Assembly: GCA_025667525.1 (NCBI GenBank)
Contig: JANFOE010000578.1
Location: 186,001 to 250,000, forward strand
Reading direction: 5' to 3'
Origin: Glebionis coronaria
Taxonomy: Eukaryota; Streptophyta; Magnoliopsida; Asterales; Asteraceae
Length of the DNA: 64,000 bases
Shown here: positions 56,832 through 64,000 of the stretch, one piece after another
How the letters are laid out: each line of letters begins with the position of its first letter
Position numbering within the stretch: the first letter of the stretch is position 1
The notes under the pieces: model-generated
Seen by the model: the letters and a program-made list of their open reading frames with translations, nothing else
Databases searched by the model: none
What the model was told of the DNA's origin: nothing
Translations under genes and position numbers: made by a program

Positions 56832-58980
56832 GTTTGGTTGTAGGACCCGACTTGAATAATCCGAGCATGTAAAACTTTCTTCAACTCATAATCCGTGAGC
56901 CTTTGAGCAATGAGGAAATCTGACTGATGAGTGTAAGAAGACTTGATCATGAAGTTGCTGGCAGCAATTTGTTTCAACTCATCTCGTAGAGTGTCGATAG
57001 ATTCCTTAACCTTTTCATTAAGTGAGTCAACAATTGAGTCTTTAGCTTTGGCAAGAATCTCTTTCTCATCTCGGTACTTCTTTTTTAGTGCTCGAAGACG
57101 AACGAACGTTGCTTCATTTTTGGCGGTTTCATTTGCTTTGACGTGAGCTAGTTCTTCTTCATGTAATTTACGGGATAATTCTAACTCTTCTTGGAATTTA
57201 GCAATTGCGTCTTCTTGAGCTTTTCTTGTGAATTCTTCACTTTGATGTCTACGAGCTAACTCCTCTTTGACTCGAACCATCTCTTCTTGTTGAGATTTCA
57301 TGAGTTATTCCATTTGTAGCATGAACAAATTTGGTAATGATGGAATCAAAGATATTGGTGCTACTGATGTTTGTTGTGTAGGAACAATGGTAATTGCAGT
57401 ACTCGATACTGAAGCTGAGAGAGGTTGGCTTGGTAGAGTTAAGGAAGTTGAATTGAAGCAGGTGGAGTCACTGTATTAACTGGTGGAGTCACTGTAATAA
57501 CTGGTGGAGGCACTGTAGTACTTGTGGCTTTGGTAGGTTCAACATTTGTAACAATATGTTCAGTGTTTACAAATGTTGTCGTATCAGCAGACCCGGCAAT
57601 GTCCATAGCCTTCAATCGGTCATGAGCTTGTTGTTCATCATGAATGTCGACATCGTCATCAACTTGGGCAGATTTCTCACGAATAGGTATGTATTCATCA
57701 GGCTTCCCAAATTCAGAAATATCAATAGGTAGTATGGTTTCCTTTGCCTTCACACCAGAACCACTACCCCCTGTGTCTTTCTTACTTTTCAGGATAGCTT
57801 TCTTTATATTGCGTCTTTCATTTTTGCGAATCAGTTCTTCTTCATTAATATCTTCATCTTCATCCTCCAGCATTAGCTGCTTCCCACTGGACTTGGCAAC
57901 ACTTTTCTTCTTTTTGGGCTTAGGTGAACCTCTTTCTTCTGATGGTTCACGTTGTTTGCGTTTGCCTATGGGTTTTGTGAAGAAAACTCTCCAGACTCAA
58001 CTCTGTTCTTTTGTTTTTTAATTTCTTCCAACAATTGCTTGTATGTATCACTTGCCTTGATTGCATCATTCAGCATGTGATCAGGAACTTGAGTTGGAAT
58101 ACCTGTATAGATGCCTAGTTGTCCGTCTTGTCTTATATCGATTGTATCATCGGCATCTGGTGTGTGATGAATGCTCCCTTCACGCTTATCTATTAAGTTA
58201 TCTTCTTGCATGAAGTAATGAATGATGAGCTTGATGAATCGTAGGAATTGAAAGTACCCAGCCTTCTTCTTTGTTGCGTTGTGGAATAGTTGATAGTGAA
58301 ACTCATCCCATAGTAAATGCGCATAATTCACATTCTTACCTTTGTAGATTCCCTAAAAGATGCAAGCTTGTGGAAATCGCATAGAATCATAGCCAGTGGT
58401 TTTAGCGGTAAGACATCGAATTAGTGTACCGAAGATTGATTTCCAGGGTTGTCCCAACCTTGCTGTGTTGAAATGAGACGCAACCCGTAAATCAGGATCA
58501 TCATATCCAAGAGAATAATACATCTGAATGAGTGCTTTCTTGTCAGGTTTGTCTGCAAACTTTTGACCTTGAGGTGGAGTCGTCAAGCTAAATATTTTAC
58601 GAAAGTGAGGAATAGTGAGAGTCTTTTCCTTTTTGTTAATTGTGAATGCAATCTTGGTGTCTGATATCCTTTTCTCCGATGCCCAAAATTCATACATGTA
58701 AACAGTTGGAACCGAAGCTGTAGCCCGTAATGCCTTCCTGATTGGTGTACGATCAAGAATTTCCGTTGCTACTTTGTATGCATATTGAGCTGAAGTGGTG
58801 TCTCCTTTAGCCTAAAATTGTTTGGTATAAACTTGAGAGGCTTGTCATCGGTGACAAGTGTCTGATCAGCTTGAACTTGTTTTGACTTGTTTACTGCTTC
58901 ACATAGAAGATACACAGTTGATACAAAACTATATATATAGTATAAAGCATAAACCTCTAAGCATAGCAAACATATCATAT
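56832..58980 (-). pseudogene. aORF of copia H, N-terminal half
   Basis: Coding order from the right: a decayed start (about 58,910-58,700, including AYKVATEILDRTPIRKALRA), frame 58,697-58,353 (SVPTVYMYEFWASEKRI, KTLTIPHFRKIFSL, CLTAKTTGYDSMRF), frame 58,331-57,966 (VNYAHLLWDEFHYQL, FIKLIIHYFM), frame 57,873-57,439 (Lys/Glu-rich and Val/Thr/Pro-rich), and 57,301-56,832, a long coiled coil (KFQEELELSRKLHEEELAHV). One stop at about 58,340 is a single G-to-A type change in an otherwise open frame. It ends at TSD CTTTG and resumes at 22,780. Same aORF class as K and B but clearly diverged. Confidence 0.75.
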
Positions 58981-59019
58981 ACTATCATACACTTGCTAAT
59001 TAGACAATCACTTTCGAAG

Positions 59020-59715
59020 AAATAAACTCTCGCAGAAAGTATCTTTCGCAGAAATAAACACTCGAAGAAAGTAAACTCTCGTAGAAAGTAAACTCTCGTA
59101 GAAAGTAAACTCTCATAGAAGTAGACTCTCGTAGAAAGATACTCTCGTAGAAACAATCTTTAGTAGAAAACTCTTTTCGCAGAAAACAGATCTTTCGTAG
59201 AAAACAAATCTTTCGTAGAAACCAATGTTTCGCAGAAAACAAATCTTTCCCAGAAAACAAATCTTTCACAGAAAAACAAATCTTTCGCAGAAAGGCAAAA
59301 CTTTCTTAGAAACCAATGTTTCGTAGAAAATCAAAACTTTCGTAGAAAATCAAAACTTTCGTAGAAAATCAAAACTTTCGTAGAAAATCAAAACTTTCGT
59401 AGAAAATCAAAACTTTCGTAGAGAAATCATGTTTCATAGAAAAATCATGTTTCGTAGAAAAATCATGTTTCGTAGAAAAATCATGTTTCGTAGAAATATC
59501 AAGTTTCGTAGGAAAATCAAGCTTCGTAGAAAAATCAAGTTTCGTAGAAAAAATCAAGTTTCGTAGAAAAATCAAGTTTCGTAGAAAAATTAATGTTTCG
59601 TAGAAAAATCAATGTTTCGTAGAAATTCAATGTTTCGTGGATAAATCCTTTTGTAGAACATTTGAGTTTCGTAGAGAAATCCTTTCGTAGAACAGTTGAG
59701 TTTCGTAGAAAAAAT
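59020..59715. repeat. 18-19 bp minisatellite, core TTTCGTAGAAAA
   Basis: About 38 copies form evolving sub-blocks: ACTCTCGTAGAAAGTAA types (59,020-59,150), AACAAATCTTTCGCAGAA types (59,170-59,300), AAAATCAAAACTTTCGTAG (19 bp, five near-identical copies 59,325-59,425), then AAAAATCATGTTTCGTAG (18 bp) and AAAAATCAAGTTTCGTAG. Each sub-block is more homogeneous inside than between blocks. Frames through it encode STKLDF-type repeats and are not genes. Confidence 0.9.
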
Positions 59716-59999
59716 CTACTGACATTCAAACACAAGTTTCTGAGAACAATAAAATTGTATACTCTTTTTTTTCAAACGCAACTAAGACGAATCCTAAGGC
59801 CAATTCATAGTGTTTAAATGTGATCTAGGCATACCCATCTTATTCTAATGCTTTTCCAATCTAAACCCACTAATCAATTTATGATTAAGCAATCTTTAAA
59901 ACCCTAATTCTGATAGATGAGATCTAGGGAACACAGGTAGTATCAATCACAATAGATAAACATAGAAAAAGCATTGACGATTAATACCTTATAAAACAA

Positions 60000-60180
60000 A
60001 TACGATCCTAAACATTTGAGTAAAACAACGAAGGAATGGAGGTTTTATCAATGGCGGCAACTTTTCTCAATTTTGTGTGTGTGTTTGTGAAACGAAAGTG
60101 AGAGAAAAGAAAGGGGGCAGGTATACTTAATTTTGACCTAGGTCAACTTTTCTCAATTTTACACTCTTGGTCCTCCTTAT
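60000..60180 (-). promoter_or_regulatory. Putative aORF promoter and leader of H
   Basis: The minus strand reads a weak AGTATACC box (about 60,120), then CTTTCTTTTCTCTCACTTTC and CAAACACACACACAAAA, a pyrimidine/CA-rich leader like plant 5'UTRs. It is followed by ATAAGGTATTAATC (about 59,985), a possible 5' splice site. A TCTTCTATGTGAAGCAG acceptor-like string lies at about 58,898-58,914, just before the aORF codons. Inference from pattern only. Confidence 0.3.
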
Positions 60181-61025
60181 TCTTTCTATATTTCACTTAG
60201 AGAAACTTAACATTCGTAGTCACAAAAATAGTATAATAACTATTTGTTCACACAACCAAACAACTCACTTAGATTCCTATGCCTAAGTCTGAGTCACATA
60301 AATCACGAGACTCACGAAGCACAACGAATACACACAAAAGATGATGCAATATAAAGCATGAAACTAATTAATTTTCTGAAAGACTTTTGAAGACCGATTT
60401 GATGATGAAAATGATTTGATATTTTCTCCCCCTTAAATATAGACCCGTTTTCTATTTAAAGAGCTGTAGTCATTGTATCAAGGAGTCAAATATCGATGAA
60501 AGCTTTTTCCGTTTTAGCTTGATATAAGAACGATTCGTGGTGGCAAGAAGATTTCTCTTATTTTTACAAAATAAGTGCACTGAAGCGTACACAAATTTGT
60601 ATGAGACCAAGTTATAAAGTAAACTTGATCCCTTGTATGGTTTTAAAGTAAACCATACCCGAGAAAATTAATTCCCTTTGTGAGCCAACGTCTTCAAAAG
60701 AAATACGTGACTTTAATGCGAAAAACGGGTTACAGTTAGAAGTAACTACAAGCCATGTGGGCATGTTTTAAAATATGTACAACTTTTATACGAATTCTAT
60801 TTATGGCGCCGTGTCAATTTTGATCGACATTTATAAGGTCGTAAATATTACCATACTAAAATACATGCCCGATTTAAAATGAAAAATATTTTAGGATTTT
60901 CTTGATTTTATATTTTTTATGGTTTTATATGTTTTATATTTTTGAATTTTTCTTTTTGTGGTTTAAATATATACGATAATATAAAAGATCACGATAAAAG
61001 GATACTCGAGAATAGTTTACCGCCA

Positions 61026-61470
61026 CTATTCTGCAGATTCTTCGGCCAACTCCTTAAGTGTCGCCGGTGAGAATGATTTCATACCCAGCTTTTCGATCAA
61101 AAACTCGATACTTCCCCGATCTAAGGCCTTTGTGAATATATCCGCCAGCTGATACTCAGTGTTGACAAAATACAGCTCGATCACTCCATTTTCAACTTGC
61201 TCTTTGATGAAATGGTAGCGAATGTCAATGTGCTTCGCCCGGGAGTGTTGAACGTAGTTGCAGCAAAGGGCAATGGCGCTTTTGTTGTCACAGTACATTA
61301 GAATTTGGTTGAATCCAAGACCGTAGTCAGTTAATTGTGATCTCATCCAAAGAACTTGAGTACAAAAACCGGACATAGCAATGTATTCAGCCTTTGTACT
61401 TGATATCGCAGCGCTTTTCTGCCTTTTGGATGCCCAACTAATCAGTCTATCTCCAAGAAGTTGCACACTG
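61026..61470 (-). pseudogene. pol: RNase H domain of copia H
   Basis: The frame 61,466-61,026 reads [58 protein letters not shown] and [13 protein letters not shown], then a natural stop. The family motif SSTEAEY has Lys in place of the first Glu, probably a catalytic residue, so the domain would be dead even without truncation. Its N-terminal side is cut by element D; TSD copy CACTG at 61,466-61,470. Confidence 0.85.
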
Positions 61471-61977
61471 TGTTGATCCCTTTGATTGGATCTATATTCT
61501 GTTAAGAACTAGTATAGTAGTTTGTAATCAAACTTAAATACTTTGAGAACTCTTACTCAAACTAAATAAGTTATGCGGAATCTAACTTATAAAGCACAGA
61601 AGAACAGAATTACTTTTAACTATTCTATTCTCTTATTAATCGACTTGAATGAGGTACATGAATGACATTGTACCTATGTTCCTTTTATAGATTAAGGAAC
61701 CATAGAAACCTTAGAATATTCTATAAAGATAACTATATCACAGACCATATATTATCAATATTCTAACTATTTAAGTATATCACATAAGATATACTCTAAC
61801 TATAACTATGACATATCTTATACAAAGATATATTCGTCCTAATCAATATAGCAGTACTTACTTTATAATTAGCAGTACTTACTATGTACCGCGTTAACAC
61901 TAACGGTACTTGAAAGATAACTAACAGTACTTGAATAATACTAACGATACTTGACACTTAACAAATAATTCCCAACA
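61471..61977 (-). mobile_element. 3' LTR of copia D (507 bp)
   Basis: It starts TGTTGATCCC and ends ATTCCCAACA, and the PPT follows at 61,978 (ATCCTCCCCTAAACAAG on plus). The TATA is enclosed by GTTCCTT (61,678-61,684) and AAGGAAC (61,694-61,700), extended by CTATG/CATAG. Five GCAGTACTTAC-like words lie at 61,851-61,954. Its 5' half and coding region lie beyond the window. Its ends resemble LTR B. Confidence 0.85.
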
Positions 61978-62598
61978 ATCCTCCCCTAAACAAGAATGAT
62001 AACTTGTTGTCTTCTTGTTTCTCTTATACTGGATGTATTTAGAATACATGTCTTCAGTCTTTCCTTCATCCTTGGATCGAACTTGGTAATTTGTATTTGT
62101 ATCCAACTGAATGTAGCCAAACACTTCAATGTAGATCTTCTTCTGATAAGATAATCTTCAAACAGCATGAACATCATTTTTGTCTTCAAACTATAATCTT
62201 GTTATGTCTTTTAAACATTCATTTATCTTTGCAGCATCAATAATTGTCTTCTTGAGTTAAATCTATGAACTTTGAATCATCAACTTTAGTCTTGATTTGA
62301 TAAGACAAAACCTTCTAAGTATTTTCTTCTTGAATACTTCTTTTCTTGCAATCTTCATACCTGAAATAAAATAGTTAACAACAAAAACCAATCTGTATTG
62401 GCTTCATGATTTTTAGCAAATCACCAGCTATCAACGGATTTGATATATTCTTTAGTTAGCCGTACACTCTGGAATAGCCAATACTTTATTCATGAAGAAT
62501 AAGGTGTACTGATAACCCTACAATTTTTGGTAAATTGTGTAGAAATGCTAAATAGGATCCGGTGGTCTAACATGGTGGAATATGATGGTGGAAGCCAT
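61978..62598 (-). other. 3'UTR of copia D
   Basis: Non-coding. It contains one structured unit like those in the K 3'UTR: TGATTT/AAATCA (62,407-62,423), ATCAACGGATTTGATAT, then ACAATTT/AAATTGT (62,520-62,538). It is interrupted by element E at 62,598. Confidence 0.65.
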
Positions 62599-62829
62599 TG
62601 TTGGTTTAGAGAGAGAGAAGAGAGGTTGAATGTGTGTGAAAATGAAGAAAATGTATTCAACTAGAAAAGTGACACAAGCAACACCCCTCCTTGGAAGCAA
62701 AGGAGGGGTATATATATAGTCACACACGATACGCTTAACTATACATGAACCTAGTCTAGTCTAAACGTGTGTGACTATGATAACTAATGGGAATTCTTAA
62801 ATGTCGTCACATAAAGTGAGTTTCCAACA
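62599..62829 (-). mobile_element. 3' LTR of copia-like element E (231 bp)
   Basis: It starts TGTTGGTTTAG and ends TTTCCAACA, with a polypurine tract at 62,830 (ATCTTCCCCCATGGG on plus). The likely TSD is GCCAT (62,594-62,598). The AGAGAGAGAAG-rich U5 and TATA hairpin resemble N1, so E may be the same lineage with a shorter LTR. Confidence 0.75.
62684..62718 (-). promoter_or_regulatory. E LTR core promoter: TATA box plus 9-bp hairpin
   Basis: CCCCTCCTT (62,684-62,692) and AAGGAGGGG (62,700-62,708) pair perfectly around GGAAGCA and touch TATATATATA (62,709-62,718). Same order and spacing as N1 with a different stem sequence. Confidence 0.7.
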
Positions 62830-64000
62830 ATCTTCCCCCATGGGACGACGTGTAGAATTCCTTACAATATTTTTTCCTAACAAGTACATAATGATAAGAA
62901 CAAGAGCTTTCATGAAGCGTCCAATGCTGATGATGTCTTCTGAGGCCTTTGACTTCAAAACGACTCATCTTTAACTTGTAGTAGAAATACTGTAACGGCA
63001 CGAGCTAAGTAACTCATACACTTCTAGTTAAGGAGAAGCTTCTGAATTAGCTTCCCCCTAATTCATGCCACATAAACTTGATGTAGAAGCTTTTAAGTAG
63101 CTTCCCCCTAAATCGAAAATCCTCGTAAGCAACTTCAAAGCTTTCAATAAAGCTTAGAATGATTAAGCGCACAGCGGAATCTAACAAGCAAATCCCATCA
63201 TATAACATGATAACGTTGCTAAGAGGAATTGAAAGTAAGGGGTACACCAAGTAGATCAGCAACTTCTCTTCTCACGCTTGAATAATTCTTCTGAATTTTT
63301 CTTCCCCCTGAGAGTTCAAGTTATGCATACGAGAAAGAATCAAGACATTTCTTCCCCCACATGGTTGAAGAAAGTAAATCAATCCCCATTATGAAGCTCA
63401 AATACTGAAGTAGACACTTTATCCCATTCATGAAGTTGACATCGTAACACCAGAGTCAATTAAGTCCCGGAAATGCACATATCTTCTTCCGGAGGTGCAC
63501 CAGAGTCAATTAAGTCCCGGGAATGCATATAGGATAATGATGATGAATAATTGCAACAACCAAACAATTAATCATCGAATCAGTAGTGTACCGTTTAGAG
63601 ATTGATAACGCCACGAGTTAAAACACTGATTTTCTCTGCGGCTATGACAACTGTCATCCCGGAATGTCTTCAAATCAAAAGAAGGTATGAAATTCATCAC
63701 GTGTACTCATTGTGCGTCCGATATGTCTTCTTCTTCCCCCTTGATGGTTTCGAAACTCGGAACCATCAATAAATCGTAAGCACATAAACCTGAAAATCTC
63801 GAGAGAATAATAAATAAGCTTAATTATATTCGGTGAGAATCAGTTGTTGATTGAAAATCTCTTCTCATAAACTCTCCATGGCCATCTTTACCAACCCACT
63901 TGAAGGCAATTTGAAGTGACCACTGATGGAATGAACCAGATACATCAAACATGAAACTGAATAAGAATCCTTTGATCTTGTGACTTAAGCTTGCACTATT
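62830..64000 (-). other. 3'UTR of element E, to the window edge
   Basis: I see no coding sequence. Minus-strand polypurine tracts (CTTCCCCCT on plus) recur at about 62,834, 63,051, 63,104, 63,302, 63,351 and 63,732. A 50-bp tandem repeat lies at 63,448-63,530. The E coding region should lie beyond the right edge. Confidence 0.55.
63448..63530. repeat. 50-bp tandem repeat, about 1.7 copies
   Basis: Copies begin CACCAGAGTCAATTAAGTCC at 63,448 and 63,498, followed by CGG then AAATGCACAT or GAATGCATAT. Part of the E 3'UTR; function unknown. Confidence 0.85.

Larger units (their letters stand above)
58981..61025 (-). other. Two-kilobase spacer between RNase H and aORF of H
   Basis: Non-coding between the RNase H stop (61,026) and the aORF. 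It holds an 18-19 bp minisatellite (59,020-59,715), a promoter-like segment (60,000-60,180) and AT-rich sequence with nothing recognisable (60,190-61,025). It is much longer than the corresponding 590-bp spacer in K. Confidence 0.6.

Noticed and set aside
59020..59715. Minisatellite as an array of heat-shock elements, as in heat-activated copia elements
   Set aside because: Heat-shock elements need TTC and GAA spaced by two bases; here TTCGTAGAA has three and the G1 version has one, so the consensus is not met.
59000..59735. Several minus-strand frames with STKLDFSTKHDF repeats
   Set aside because: These are translations of an 18-19 bp minisatellite; frames change at every period change and no start or context supports a gene.
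1..64000. CRISPR arrays, tRNA or rRNA genes, ordinary host genes
   Set aside because: The regular repeats have no unique spacers of constant length. No tRNA cloverleaf or rRNA sequence was recognised, and all long frames belong to retrotransposons.

Overview
The window is plant nuclear DNA made entirely of LTR retrotransposons. I found no ordinary host gene, tRNA, rRNA, CRISPR array or bacterial feature. The source is most likely a daisy-family plant (Asteraceae). The evidence is several Ty1/copia elements that carry a long additional ORF (aORF) after pol, Ty3 gag proteins with a CX2CX3HX4C knuckle, and an orphan cysteine-pair ORF. I know these protein types from Asteraceae genome annotations. 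The tribe or species cannot be told from the sequence.

Layout: a stack of nested insertions, dated by target-site duplications (TSDs). The base is an old minus-strand copia element, H. From its 3' side it comprises an LTR tip and PPT near 7,916, a 3'UTR, an aORF at 20,730-22,780 continued at 56,832-58,980, a repeat-rich spacer, and RNase H at 61,026-61,470. H has been opened five times in view or at the edges. Ty3-like element G1 (to 7,893) sits in its LTR and itself carries copia N1 (1-2,625). A degenerate plus-strand chromovirus, Tekay-like (9,940-20,569, TSD GCTTG), sits in its 3'UTR. Copia K (22,786-56,826, TSD CTTTG) sits in its aORF. Copia D (from 61,471) sits in its RNase H, and E (from 62,599) sits inside D.

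K is about 12.5 kb of its own sequence stretched over 34 kb. Its gag is split by a 14.2-kb Ty3 element, M (41,381-55,615, TSD GTCAT). M has LTRs of about 3.96 kb and encodes only gag and protease. K's aORF is split by a 7.2-kb mosaic locus (24,382-31,612, TSD TCCAG). That locus is bounded by two different LTR families and contains an 886-bp internal duplication. A reversed solo LTR (about 39,762-40,268) lies in K's gag-pol linker. Hand-counted LTR divergence (K about 25/474, M 6 in the first 235 bp, the A pair 8/565) agrees with the nesting order.

The coding parts are mostly pseudogenes with one-base frameshifts and stops; the N1 polyprotein start (371 open codons) is the best preserved. The most interesting signals are non-coding: paired hairpins in the K and D 3'UTRs whose stems covary between repeat units; an inverted repeat around or beside the TATA box in almost every LTR, with a compensatory change between families; short family-specific words reiterated 60-270 bp upstream of the TATA boxes; and the mosaic insertion with mismatched LTRs but a perfect TSD.
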